From contig NZ_CP083692.1 in the NCBI RefSeq assembly GCF_020096995.1, forward strand, positions 124,001-188,000: a stretch of DNA of 64,000 bases, in the 5' to 3' direction. The translations under genes and the position numbers were made by a program. The notes under the pieces were generated by a model. The model saw only the letters and a program-made list of their open reading frames with translations. It was not told where the DNA came from and made no database searches. Source of the stretch: Leucobacter sp. Psy1. GTDB taxonomy: Bacteria > Actinomycetota > Actinomycetes > Actinomycetales > Microbacteriaceae. Position 1 is the stretch's first letter. Each line of letters opens with the position of its first letter. Positions 45,282-53,956 of this stretch are shown here, in pieces.

Positions 45282-46150
45282 GAGAAGTTGCCTCCGATGC
45301 GGTCGGACAGTTCTTCGCCGATGATGTTGATCGCGACGACGACGAGCACGACGACGAGCGCCGGCATCAGGGTGGGCAGGAAGTGCCCGCCCATGAGCGC
45401 GCCGCGGCTCTCGTTGATCATGGAGCCCCAGTCGGCGGTGGGAGCCTGGACGCCGAGGCCCAGAAATGAGAGCGCTGCGAGGTCGGCGAGCACGTAGCCG
45501 AAGTTCAACGTCGACTGCGCGCCGACGGTCGGGAAGACGTTCGGGAGCACCCGGCGGAACGCGATCCAGGTGCTTCGGAACCCGAGCACGCGGTACGCCT
45601 GGACGTAGGGCCTGGACCGCTCCGCCACGATGAGGCCGCGCGTCAGCCGGGCGATGTAGGGGATGTACGCGATCGACATGGCGAGGATCGGCGCGAACAG
45701 TCCCTTGCCGAACAGTGCGACGGCGAGGATCGCGAGGAGCAGCGCGGGGAATGAGAACAGGAAGTCGAAGACTCTGGAGAGCGCGGCGTCGATCCAGCCG
45801 CCCCGCCACCCGGCCGTGAGGCCGAGCGCGATACCGACGACGGTCGACGCGATGACGACGATGAGCGGGCCGATGAGGGACGTGCGGGCGCCGAACATGA
45901 GCCGGGTGAGCAGGTCGCGGCCCAGCGCGTCGGTGCCGAGCCAGTGCGCGAGCGACGGGCCGGAGAGCACGCTTTGCAGATCGACGTAGTCGGGGTCGTA
46001 CGGTGCGATGAGCGGTGCGAACGCGGCTGCGAGAACGACGACGGAGGCGAACCCGAGAGCGATCAGCCCGAGCGGGGTGAGCAGGGCCCGGCGGCGCGGT
46101 CTCGGGGGCACGACGAGCGCCTGCGTGCCGGTGAGGGGGGCGATGCTCAT
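45278..46150 (-). CDS. ABC transporter permease (DppC/OppC-like)
   Basis: A 290-residue inner-membrane permease with a DppC-type N-terminal extension and about six helices. HWLGTDALGRDLLTRLMFGARTSL is the family hallmark, and the EAA loop region is YVQAYRVLGF with LPNVFPTV. It forms a heterodimer with the DppB-like permease encoded just upstream (overlap ATGA). Substrate class: di/oligopeptides or other amide-containing solutes. Confidence 0.94.
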   Translation of the reverse strand: MSIAPLTGTQALVVPPRPRRRALLTPLGLIALGFASVVVLAAAFAPLIAPYDPDYVDLQSVLSGPSLAHWLGTDALGRDLLTRLMFGARTSLIGPLIVVIASTVVGIALGLTAGWRGGWIDAALSRVFDFLFSFPALLLAILAVALFGKGLFAPILAMSIAYIPYIARLTRGLIVAERSRPYVQAYRVLGFRSTWIAFRRVLPNVFPTVGAQSTLNFGYVLADLAALSFLGLGVQAPTADWGSMINESRGALMGGHFLPTLMPALVVVLVVVAINIIGEELSDRIGGNFS

Positions 46151-47172
46151 CGGGTCTCCGTTCCTGCGGCGATCCTCGGATCGATCAGCGGTTGAATGAT
46201 GTCGACGATGGTGTTGACCGTCACGAAGGCGATGACGACGACGAGCACGATGGCCTGGACGACCGGGAAGTCGAGCCGGTCGACCGACTGCACGAGGAGG
46301 GAACCGATGCCGGCGAGCCCGAAAGTCTGCTCCACGATCGCGCTGGAGACGAGGAGCCCGGCGACGAGCACGCCGCTCACCAGCAGAATCGGGCTGATCG
46401 CGTTGCGGAGCACGTGCCGCAGCACGACCGACGGGCGTGTGAGACCGCGGCTTGTCGCGACCTCGACGTGCTCGCGGACGAACTGCTCGTTCATCGATGA
46501 TCGGGTGACCCGCGTGACGAGCGCGACGAACGTGAGGCCGAGCGCGAGGGCAGGGAGGATGAGGTGCACGAACCGGTCGAGCCCCTCGTCGCCGCTGCCG
46601 AACGAGGGGAACCATCCCAGTTGCACTGCGAAGATCGCGATGAGCAGGATCGCGATGACGAAGGACGGGATCGCGCCGAGCGCCGTGGAGACGACGAGGA
46701 TCACCCGGTCCGTGGGGCGCCCCCGTCTGAGGCTCGCGAGCACGCCGGCGGCGAGACCCAGTACGACGATGAAGACGGCGGCGAGCGCGACGAGCTCGAG
46801 GGTGACCGGCAGCCGCTGCAGGAGCACGGTGGAGACGTCGTCGCGGTACTGGAGGGAGCGGCCGAAGTCGCCCTGGAGGATCCCTCCGGCCCAGTTTAGG
46901 TACTGCTGGAGGGGAGGGAGGTCGAGCCCGTACTGGCGAGTGACCTCGGCGATGGCCTCCTCGCTCGGGCTGCGTCCGCGGAGGAGGAAGCGGGCGGGGT
47001 CTCCCGGCACGACGAAGCGCGAGAAGAACACGACGAGGGAGGCGGCGACGAGGGTCAGTGCGAGGCCGATCACACGCCCCGCGATGAAGCGGGCGGTGCG
47101 CCGCCAGCGTCCGGATGGTCGGGTCGGTCGGTCCTCTCGGATGCGCACCGCTCGCGTGGAAGTCTCGGTCAC
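46147..47172 (-). CDS. ABC transporter permease (DppB/OppB-like)
   Basis: A 341-residue permease. VVFFSRFVVPGDPARFLL and the extracytoplasmic YGLDLPPLQQYLNWAGGILQ with GDFGRSLQY are typical of DppB. The EAA motif is HVEVATSRGLTRPSVVLRHV-like, followed by FGLAGIGSLLVQSV. It begins at GTG 47172, overlapping the binding-protein stop. A basic 35-residue N-terminal extension precedes TM1. Confidence 0.94.
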   Translation of the reverse strand: MTETSTRAVRIREDRPTRPSGRWRRTARFIAGRVIGLALTLVAASLVVFFSRFVVPGDPARFLLRGRSPSEEAIAEVTRQYGLDLPPLQQYLNWAGGILQGDFGRSLQYRDDVSTVLLQRLPVTLELVALAAVFIVVLGLAAGVLASLRRGRPTDRVILVVSTALGAIPSFVIAILLIAIFAVQLGWFPSFGSGDEGLDRFVHLILPALALGLTFVALVTRVTRSSMNEQFVREHVEVATSRGLTRPSVVLRHVLRNAISPILLVSGVLVAGLLVSSAIVEQTFGLAGIGSLLVQSVDRLDFPVVQAIVLVVVIAFVTVNTIVDIIQPLIDPRIAAGTETR

Positions 47173-48821
47173 TGCTCGGCCCTCCCGATCTTCGCGGCCC
47201 AGGGGAAGTAGAGGTAGTTGATGGACGGATCGACGCCGGTGATGCGATCGCCCATCCAGACGGTCGCGGGCAGATCGAAGAGGGGGATCCACGGCAGCTG
47301 GTCGGTCGCGATGCGCTGCGCGTCCGCCGCGAGGGCGAAGCGTTCGTCGGCGTCGAGCGTGGCGACGGCGCGGTTCACGACGTCGTCGAACTCGGGGTCC
47401 GACCACTTGCCGTAGTTCGAGAACTCGTCGGTCCGCAAGACGGAGTACATCTCGAGGGGATCGGTGCTCGAGAGGTACCAGAGGGTCGTGAACATGTCGA
47501 CGCCCTCGATTGCGGCCGGGTCGGAGAACAGCAGTGTGTAGGCGTTCTGGGAGCGCGTGTCGATCTCGATGTCGAGCCCGATCTCCTTGCCGGCTGACGC
47601 CATCGCCTGCGAGACGACATCGAACGAGGGGTCGAGGGACGAGGTCGCGAAGACGATCCGCTCGCCCTCTGCGCCGGCCTCGCGGACGAGTTCGCGGGCC
47701 TCCTCGAGGTCGTAGTCGTAGTGGGCGATGTCGTCGAAAGCGCGCGCGCGGGTCGCGTCGTCGGCGTCTCGCCACACCGACTCGGGGGTCAGGGAGTCGG
47801 TGGGGGTGCCGTAGCCCTGCACGGCCGCTTGCGCGAGCGCCTCACGGTCGAGCGCCAGCGCGAGGGCGCGCCTGACGCGGACGTCACCGAGTGGACCCTC
47901 CATGTCTGAGATGACGATGCTCTGCACCGTCGCATTGGTGCCGAAGTACACGTTGCCGGTGTCGCTCGCGCGCATCGGGTCGATGGCGTTGGTCGGGATC
48001 GTCCACGCGCCGTCGATTTCACCGGTCTGGAGCGCGTTGACGCGGGCGTTCGCGTCGTTGAGGATCACGAACTCGACCTCGTCAGCGCGTGCGCGCAGGT
48101 CGGGGTCCCAGTAATCGTCGAATCGGGACATCGTGATCGACTCGCCCGACCGCCACTCCTCGAACTGGAAGGGGCCCGTGCAGTTCACGCCGGTCGACTG
48201 GTTGCCGTAGTCGGGGCCGGCCTCCTCAGTGCTGGCCGCCGACTGCACCACGCCTGGCGCCGCGGACATGAGCTGGTTGAACTGCGAGTCGGGCTCTGTG
48301 GTGCGGACCGTCACCTCGTGCTCGCCGGTCTGCTCGACCGACGCCACGTTCTGGAATGTGCTGTACCAGAACGACCCCACCTCGGGGTCGAGGTGACGCT
48401 GCAGCGAGACGACGACATCGTGGGGTGTCATCGTCGTCCCGTCGTGGAACTGCACGCCCTCCCGGATCGTGTAGACCCAGGTCAGCGGATCGGGGTTCTC
48501 GAAGCTGGTCGCGAGGCCTGGCGAGACGGAGAGGTCGGCGTTCCAGCGGAGCAGGGACTCGCACATGTTCGAGAGCACCGTATTGTCGGCGTAGTCGAAC
48601 GCGTACGCCGGATCGAGGGAGAACGGCTCGGTCGTGAGTGCCCAGGTGAACCGGTCGATGTCTCCGGCCGGCGCGGGGGTCTCGGCCGTCAGCTCGAAGG
48701 TGCCGGCGTGCTGCCCGATGGCGCTCTGCCCGCAGCCGGACAGCGCGAGAACCCCGACGAGGCTCACGGCGACGGCGATGCCGGTACGCGGGCGGCGGAG
48801 CGCGCCGTTCCGCCGCTTCAC
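47169..48821 (-). CDS. ABC transporter substrate-binding lipoprotein (family 5)
   Basis: A 550-residue extracellular solute-binding protein. The signal peptide (RTGIAVAVSLVGVLAL) ends in the lipobox LSGC, so it is lipid-anchored on the outer face of the membrane. FSLDPAYAFDYADNTVLSNM, VSPGLATSFENPDPLTWVYT and DVRVRRALALALDREALAQ are typical of peptide/nickel-type SBP_bac_5 proteins, which bind peptides, glycosides or opine-like amides. The GTG at 48821 overlaps the amidohydrolase stop (GTGA), an unusual order in which the hydrolase leads the transport operon. Confidence 0.93.
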   Translation of the reverse strand: MKRRNGALRRPRTGIAVAVSLVGVLALSGCGQSAIGQHAGTFELTAETPAPAGDIDRFTWALTTEPFSLDPAYAFDYADNTVLSNMCESLLRWNADLSVSPGLATSFENPDPLTWVYTIREGVQFHDGTTMTPHDVVVSLQRHLDPEVGSFWYSTFQNVASVEQTGEHEVTVRTTEPDSQFNQLMSAAPGVVQSAASTEEAGPDYGNQSTGVNCTGPFQFEEWRSGESITMSRFDDYWDPDLRARADEVEFVILNDANARVNALQTGEIDGAWTIPTNAIDPMRASDTGNVYFGTNATVQSIVISDMEGPLGDVRVRRALALALDREALAQAAVQGYGTPTDSLTPESVWRDADDATRARAFDDIAHYDYDLEEARELVREAGAEGERIVFATSSLDPSFDVVSQAMASAGKEIGLDIEIDTRSQNAYTLLFSDPAAIEGVDMFTTLWYLSSTDPLEMYSVLRTDEFSNYGKWSDPEFDDVVNRAVATLDADERFALAADAQRIATDQLPWIPLFDLPATVWMGDRITGVDPSINYLYFPWAAKIGRAEQ

Positions 48822-50503
48822 GCCGCGCCCCCGCGACGGAACAGGCGTTCGCCGCCGACCCAGGTCTCATCAACCCGAGCGTCATGCAGCTGCTCGGGTG
48901 GGAGGTCGAAGAGGTTGCGATCGATAACCGCGAAGTCGGCGTACGCTCCGGGCACGAGCCGGCCCGTGACGTGGTCGAGGTGATTCACGTAGGCGGTGCC
49001 CTGTGTGTAGGCGTCGAGCGCCTGTGCGAGGGTGAGGCGCTGCCGGTCAGGGCCGAGCGGACGGTGGTGCTCGCCCGGGCCGACGCGGTTCACCGCGACG
49101 TGGATCGCCTGGATCGGGTCGGGGCTCGATACGGACCAGTCGCTTCCCGCCGCGAGTCGGGCTCCCGAGGCCGAGAGTTCGCCGAAGGGGTAGTGGTGCT
49201 CTTCCGCGTCCGCGGCCATGAAGGGCAGGGTGAGCTCGTCGAGCTGATCCTCGTGGCACGCCCACAGCGCCTGGATGTTGGCGGTGGCACCGAGGGGCGC
49301 GAAGCGCGCGACGTCAGCCGACCGCACCACCTGCAGATGCGCGAGGTGGTGACGCCGGTCGCCCGGCCCGTTCTCGTGCAGCGCGCGCTCGACGGCGTCG
49401 AGCGCGTCGGTGACCGCTCGATCGCCGAGCGCGTGGAAGTGCACCTGCATGCCCTCGCGGTCGAGTTCGGACACGAACGCCGCCATGTCGGCGGGATCGA
49501 AGAAGGAGATCCCGCGGTTGTCGGTGGGGCGGCCGTGGTGATCGCGGTAGCACTCGTGCATCGCGGCGGTGAAGTTCTCGGCGACGCCGTCGACCATGAC
49601 CTTCACTGACGCGAGGGAGAAGCGATCCGGATCGCACGAGGCGGCCGCCTCGTCGCGGCGCGCAAGGATTCCGGCGAGCTGGGCGTCTCCGTCCTCCCGA
49701 TTCCACCACTGCGCGCCGCGAACCCGAACCTTGAGCGCTCCCTCGCGCACCGCCCTGAAGTAGACGGGAACGGTGTCAGGACTCCCCATGAACTCGCCGA
49801 CGGCCGCGTCCTGCCAGGCCGTGATGCCGAATCCCAGCAGGTGCTCCTGCGCGGCGAGGAGGCCGGCGTACGCCTCGTCTTCGGTCGCCATCGGGCGGAC
49901 CGTGTTGAAGAGGTTCATCGCCCCCTCGTGCGCCGTGCCCGCTGGGAATCCGTCGGACTCGCGCTCGAGACGGCCGTCGGAGGGATCGGGCGTCTCACCG
50001 TCGACGCCCGCGAGGTCGAGCGCCCGGGTGTTGACCCACGCCCCGTGGTGATCGCGGTTCTCCAGGAACACGGGCCGGTCGGGCACGACGGCATCCAGCA
50101 TGCCGCGCGTCGGGGTGCCACCAGGGAACGCATCCATCGACCAGCCGGCGCCGACGATCCAGTCGAGCTCCGGGTGGGCGTCCGCGTACGCGGCGACCGC
50201 GGCCACGGTCTCATCGGCTGTCGAGCACGCGGAGAGATCGCAACCGAGCAGCTCCATGCCCGCGAGGATCGGGTGGATGTGCGCATCCTGGAACCCCGGG
50301 GTCACGAGGCGACCGTCGAGATCGATGCGCAGGTGCGCGCCGGGGGCGAGCCTGGCGACCTCTTCGTCGTCCGTGCTCAGGACGCGTCCGTCCAGGATCG
50401 CGAGGCCCCCTCGCCGCGGGGCGGCGTCGCATCCGGTGTAGACCCAGCCGTTCTCGAGCACCACATCGGCGCGGGTGCGGTCGGTGGTCGGGGCAGTGGA
50501 CAT
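48818..50503 (-). CDS. Amidohydrolase family protein (Amidohydrolase_3 type)
   Basis: A 561-residue metal hydrolase, third paralogue of the window. Ligand motifs: FQDAHIHPILAG (HxH), VKVMVDGVAENFT (Lys), VHFHALGDRAVTDAL, HHLAHLQ and AAGSDWSVSSPD (Asp). FLENRDHHGAWVNTRAL corresponds to the substrate loop, changed from DANDFHSVWVNS in the 26029 paralogue, so the substrate is probably different. A strong GAGGAGG precedes ATG 50503. First gene of the ABC transporter operon, controlled from the divergent TetR operator region. Confidence 0.88.
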   Translation of the reverse strand: MSTAPTTDRTRADVVLENGWVYTGCDAAPRRGGLAILDGRVLSTDDEEVARLAPGAHLRIDLDGRLVTPGFQDAHIHPILAGMELLGCDLSACSTADETVAAVAAYADAHPELDWIVGAGWSMDAFPGGTPTRGMLDAVVPDRPVFLENRDHHGAWVNTRALDLAGVDGETPDPSDGRLERESDGFPAGTAHEGAMNLFNTVRPMATEDEAYAGLLAAQEHLLGFGITAWQDAAVGEFMGSPDTVPVYFRAVREGALKVRVRGAQWWNREDGDAQLAGILARRDEAAASCDPDRFSLASVKVMVDGVAENFTAAMHECYRDHHGRPTDNRGISFFDPADMAAFVSELDREGMQVHFHALGDRAVTDALDAVERALHENGPGDRRHHLAHLQVVRSADVARFAPLGATANIQALWACHEDQLDELTLPFMAADAEEHHYPFGELSASGARLAAGSDWSVSSPDPIQAIHVAVNRVGPGEHHRPLGPDRQRLTLAQALDAYTQGTAYVNHLDHVTGRLVPGAYADFAVIDRNLFDLPPEQLHDARVDETWVGGERLFRRGGAA

Positions 50504-50544
50504 GGGGCCTCCTCGGAACGGCTCATCGTTGATCCGTGAAGCAC

Positions 50545-50620
50545 ACACTAGGCGTGTGTCAACACGTATGTCAACAGCGATGACATTCGTGTTGACCCCA
50601 AATCCGATCCCGGGTCTAGA
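50545..50620. promoter_or_regulatory. 39-bp nested palindrome with overlapping divergent promoters
   Basis: GTCAACACG (50558-50566) and CGTGTTGAC (50588-50596) are perfect outer arms; ATGTCA (50568-50573) and TGACAT (50581-50586) are inner arms around a 7-nt centre. The outer right arm contains a TTGACC -35 for the TetR gene (a TCTAGA at 50615-50620 as -10), and TTGACA at 50574-50569 with TAGTGT at 50550-50545 forms a minus-strand promoter for the amidohydrolase operon. TetR binding here would block both. Confidence 0.7.
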
Positions 50621-50688
50621 CTGGCGGGAGTCCTCCACGAGGGGTGCTGCAGCGCTGATGGCGGCGGACGAGACACGGAGGTAATCCC

Positions 50689-51378
50689 ATGCCAGAGACC
50701 GTGGCGAAGCGGGTGCGTCTCGACCGCGAGCTCATCGTGGAGGCCGCGCTCGAACTCGCGCGCAGCGAACCGCACGCCGACGTCACGTTCCGACGGCTCG
50801 GTGAAGCGCTCGGCGTCGACGCGACCGCCATGTACCGGCATTTCCGAAGCAAGAACGAACTCACCCGTGCCGCACTCGACCGTCTCAGGGCGATGACGAC
50901 GGACTACGCGCGCAGCGTCCCTGGGACGTGGCGCGAGCAACTCGAGACGCACATGATGCGATTCGTCGAGGTCAGCCTCGAGTACCCGTCGATCGGCGCG
51001 CAGGCTGCGGTCATCGATCCGGTGGGCCCCGGCGACACCGGGACCGTCGAGTTCCTCCTCGAAAAGCTCACCGAAGCCGGCCTCGAGGGGGGTGCGCTCA
51101 TCCGGGCGTACGCCGCGCTCTCGGGGTTCGCTCTATCGCACGGTGCGGCCCTGGCGCACGAGGTCATGGTGACTCCGGGCGCCGCCCGCGACGGCTCGAT
51201 ACCCTGGATCAGTACGTTCGGCACCGTCAGGCTCTCCGACTATCCGTTCGTCGACGCGCACCGCGACGCACTGCTCGCCATCGACGGCGTCACGGTGTAT
51301 CGCGCCGGGATCGCGGCGATTCTCGACTCCGTCGAGCGGGGAACGGTCGCAGACGTCCGGAGCGGGCCGGCCGCGTAG
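50689..51378 (+). CDS. TetR family transcriptional regulator (TetR_C type)
   Basis: A 229-residue regulator. The HTH is at about 12-55 (IVEAALELARSEPHADVTF, RRLGEALGVDATAMYRHFRSK), and a long helical C-terminal domain carries the effector site. It is divergent from the amidohydrolase/ABC transporter operon with a large nested palindrome between, so it most likely represses that operon and itself. Upstream of the M20 peptidase gene on the same strand, with a 95-nt gap. Ligand unknown; presumably the transported compound. Confidence 0.92.
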   Translation: MPETVAKRVRLDRELIVEAALELARSEPHADVTFRRLGEALGVDATAMYRHFRSKNELTRAALDRLRAMTTDYARSVPGTWREQLETHMMRFVEVSLEYPSIGAQAAVIDPVGPGDTGTVEFLLEKLTEAGLEGGALIRAYAALSGFALSHGAALAHEVMVTPGAARDGSIPWISTFGTVRLSDYPFVDAHRDALLAIDGVTVYRAGIAAILDSVERGTVADVRSGPAA

Positions 51379-51473
51379 AACTGGAGCGCGCGGGGCTGCT
51401 CCCTTCCGGGGGTATCGTGGGGGTACGCGAGAGTGCGCCGGCCCCGGGTGCCGGCACGGGAGGAGTGTGGCGG

Positions 51474-52811
51474 GTGGCTGACGATCGGGATCCCGGGACC
51501 CCCGAGGCGGTCGCCCTCCTGCAGGCCCTCATCCGCGAGGCGTGCGTGAACACTGGAGCGCCCGAGTCGGGCCAGGAGATCCGCAGCGTGCGGGTGCTCC
51601 AGCGGTTCTTCGCCGACACTCCGGTCGAGGTGCAGGTGCTCGAGGCATCGCCCGGTCGCGCATCGCTCGTCGCGCGGGTGCGCGGCACCGAGCCTGGTGC
51701 TCCGGCGCTGGGACTCCTGGGTCACCTCGACGTGGTACCCGTCGACGCTGCGGGGTGGACCCGCGACCCGTTCGGCGGGGAACTCGTCGGCGACCTCGAG
51801 CACGGCGAGATCTGGGGTCGCGGCGCCGTCGACATGCTCTACCTCACCTCGGTGTTCGCGTGCGTCGTGCGCGAGGTCGCGCTGGCGCCGACCCCGCCGA
51901 AGGGCGACCTGGTTCTGCTGGCCGTGGCCGATGAGGAGGCCGGAGGAGAGTTCGGCCTGCGCTGGCTGCTCCGTGAGCACCCGGCGGTCGTGCAGGTCAC
52001 CGAGGTGCTCTCCGAGTCCGGGGGCATGCGCATGGGCGACCACGTCGCGATCGGTGTCGCCGAGAAAGGGTCGGCCGGCCGGCGTCTCGTGGTCAGCGGA
52101 GTTCCCGGGCACGCATCGATCCCGTACGGGGCGAAGAGCGCGGCGTTCGAGGTCGCCGAGGTGCTGCAGCGCTTGTCCGATGTGCAGCCCGCCATCGAGT
52201 TCGGTGAGCTGTGGGCGCGGTTCGTCGCCGCGCGCGTCTCGGACCCGGAGCTCGCCGAGCGGTTGCTCGACCCCGTCAGGGTCGACGCCGCGCTGCCCGA
52301 GATCGGAGGCATAGCCGGATACGCGCACGCGATCTCGCGGAACACGATCTCACCCACCGTCATCCGCGCCGGCCAGGCGCACAACGTCATCCCGGGAGAG
52401 GCCACGATCGACCTCGACATCCGCACCCTTCCGGGAACGACCGATGACGAGGTCGACCAGTTGCTCACCGAGATGCTCGGGCCACTGGCCAGAAGCGTCC
52501 GCATCGAGCACCTGCACGGCTGGGCGGCGACGGGATCCCCGATCGACACCCCGCTCTTCGCCGCCATCGAACGCGCCGTCGGCGACGTCGCCGGGGCGCC
52601 GGTCGTGCCGAACCTCGCCGCGGGGGGATCCGATGCGCGGCTCTTCCGCGACCGCGGAATCCCGGCCTACGGATTCGGTCTGCTCGAGCCCGACTGGTCA
52701 TACGAGCGCTACCGGGCGCACATCCACGGCAACGACGAGCGGATCGGCGTGGGCTCGGTCGACCTCGCCCTGCGGGCACTCAGGCAGATCGTCGCCGAGC
52801 GCGTCGGCTGA
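51474..52811 (+). CDS. M20 family metallopeptidase (dipeptidase/ArgE-DapE-like)
   Basis: A 445-residue dizinc peptidase. LGLLGHLDVVPVDAAGWTRD gives the first His and the catalytic Asp, GRGAVDML the bridging Asp, DEEAGGEFG the catalytic Glu pair, and VLSESGG a metal-binding Glu; GVPGHASIP is the dimerisation-domain motif. The C-terminus has the last His ligand in YRAHIHGNDERI. The GTG at 51474 is used with GGGAGGAG 8 nt upstream; the frame remains open upstream but lies over the TetR gene. It may degrade peptides or acyl-amino acids brought in by the neighbouring ABC transporter. Confidence 0.9.
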   Translation: MADDRDPGTPEAVALLQALIREACVNTGAPESGQEIRSVRVLQRFFADTPVEVQVLEASPGRASLVARVRGTEPGAPALGLLGHLDVVPVDAAGWTRDPFGGELVGDLEHGEIWGRGAVDMLYLTSVFACVVREVALAPTPPKGDLVLLAVADEEAGGEFGLRWLLREHPAVVQVTEVLSESGGMRMGDHVAIGVAEKGSAGRRLVVSGVPGHASIPYGAKSAAFEVAEVLQRLSDVQPAIEFGELWARFVAARVSDPELAERLLDPVRVDAALPEIGGIAGYAHAISRNTISPTVIRAGQAHNVIPGEATIDLDIRTLPGTTDDEVDQLLTEMLGPLARSVRIEHLHGWAATGSPIDTPLFAAIERAVGDVAGAPVVPNLAAGGSDARLFRDRGIPAYGFGLLEPDWSYERYRAHIHGNDERIGVGSVDLALRALRQIVAERVG

Positions 52812-52852
52812 CACGGCGCTTCCCGCCGCCGGGCACCGGACGAAGCGCCGTG
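52812..52852. terminator. Bidirectional 11-bp terminator hairpin
   Basis: CACGGCGCTTC (52812-52822) and GAAGCGCCGTG (52842-52852) are perfect inverted copies between the convergent M20 peptidase and zinc-ribbon genes. Confidence 0.65.
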
Positions 52853-52874
52853 GCGTTCCAGCCCGGTGCGCCGC

Positions 52875-53348
52875 TCAGTCGAAGAGGTCGCCCAACCAGT
52901 CCATCCGCTTCTTCTTGCGGTATCGCGGATCGGCTCGGCGGTCGTACCCGCCCTCGTAGCCGCGATGCTCGCGATCGTCGTAGCGCGGTTGCCCGTACGG
53001 GTCGCCCTCGCGCCCGCGATCCCCGTATCCGCGCTGGTCGTAGCGCGGGTCGAACCGGGGGTCGTTTCCGGGAGCCTGTGCGGGCGGCGGCTGCACAGGC
53101 GGCTGCATCGGCGGCACGGGAGGGGCAGCCGACGGCGGTGCCACCGAGGGGGCCTGGACGGGAGTGGACGGTGCGGGGGGCAACGGCGGGGCCGGAGCCG
53201 CCTCCTCGCTCTCCACGCGAGCCTTCTCCAGAATCTTGTCGAGCTCACCGCGATCGAGCCACACGCCGCGGCAGTCCGGGCAGTAGTCGATCTCGATGCC
53301 CTGGCGTTCGCTCATGAGCAGGGTGGTTCCGTCTGCGGGACACTTCAT
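52875..53348 (-). CDS. TFIIB-type zinc ribbon protein with Pro-rich linker
   Basis: A 157-residue protein. Residues 1-45 form a zf-TFIIB zinc ribbon: [12 protein letters not shown] then [20 protein letters not shown], with three to four cysteines (CP-x-D and CPDC) for zinc. The middle is almost only Pro, Ala and Gln, and the C-terminal third is rich in Arg, Asp, Gly and Tyr ([18 protein letters not shown]), so it is likely disordered. The final [14 protein letters not shown] is a short conserved tail. ATG 53348 is chosen because the ribbon starts there. Function unknown; it may bind nucleic acid or act as an adaptor. Confidence 0.82.
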   Translation of the reverse strand: MKCPADGTTLLMSERQGIEIDYCPDCRGVWLDRGELDKILEKARVESEEAAPAPPLPPAPSTPVQAPSVAPPSAAPPVPPMQPPVQPPPAQAPGNDPRFDPRYDQRGYGDRGREGDPYGQPRYDDREHRGYEGGYDRRADPRYRKKKRMDWLGDLFD

Positions 53349-53398
53349 GGGGATCAACGTACCGGCGTTCGCCGAGTGCATGCCGGGAGTGTTTCAGG

Positions 53399-53499
53399 TA
53401 TGATGGTGTGGTTTGCGGCATTTTGCGCGCCGTGAACATCGCACCGCGATCCGGAACGGCCGGACCTGCGGGAGAACTCGTGCGGAACCGCACGCGTTC
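53399..53499 (+). promoter_or_regulatory. rplK-rplA promoter and structured leader
   Basis: A TATGAT at 53399-53404 is a likely -10, giving a leader of about 105 nt. The leader carries a compact hairpin: GTGCGG (53480-53485) with CCGCAC (53488-53493) and, outside an internal loop, GAAC (53474-53477) with GTTC (53496-53499), just before the ribosome binding site. In many bacteria L1 represses this operon by binding a leader hairpin resembling its 23S site; that role here is inferred. Confidence 0.5.
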
Positions 53500-53516
53500 G
53501 AGGAAAGGAATCACTC

Positions 53517-53945
53517 ATGGCGAAAGTCAAGAAGGTCACAGGTCTGATCAAGCTTCAGATCTCGGCCGGCGCCGCCAACCCGGCACCCCCCGTGGGTCCT
53601 GCGCTGGGTCAGCACGGCGTCAACATCATGGAGTTCTGCAAGGCCTACAACGCGGCCACCGAGTCGCAGCGCGGCAACGTGATCCCCGTCGAGATCACGG
53701 TGTACGAGGATCGCTCGTTCACCTTCGTCCTGAAGACCCCGCCGGCAGCCGAGCTGCTGAAGAAGGCTGCAGGCGTCCAGAAGGGCTCCGGCACCCCGCA
53801 CACCGTCAAGGTGGCGAAGGTCACGACCGAGCAGGTCCGCGCGATCGCCGAGCAGAAGCAGGCAGATCTCAACGCGAACGATCTCGACCAGGCCACCAAG
53901 ATCATCGCGGGCACCGCTCGCTCCATGGGCATCACGGTCGAGTAA
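53517..53945 (+). CDS. rplK: 50S ribosomal protein L11
   Basis: A 142-residue protein of the GTPase-associated centre of the large subunit, binding 23S rRNA helices 43-44 and contacting elongation factors. The N-terminal domain ([37 protein letters not shown]) and the RNA-binding C-terminal domain ([31 protein letters not shown]) are complete. AGGAAAGGA lies before ATG 53517. It is 11 nt upstream of rplA. The secE and nusG genes that commonly precede rplK are not adjacent here. Confidence 0.98.
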   Translation: MAKVKKVTGLIKLQISAGAANPAPPVGPALGQHGVNIMEFCKAYNAATESQRGNVIPVEITVYEDRSFTFVLKTPPAAELLKKAAGVQKGSGTPHTVKVAKVTTEQVRAIAEQKQADLNANDLDQATKIIAGTARSMGITVE

Positions 53946-53956
53946 GGGGCAGAACA

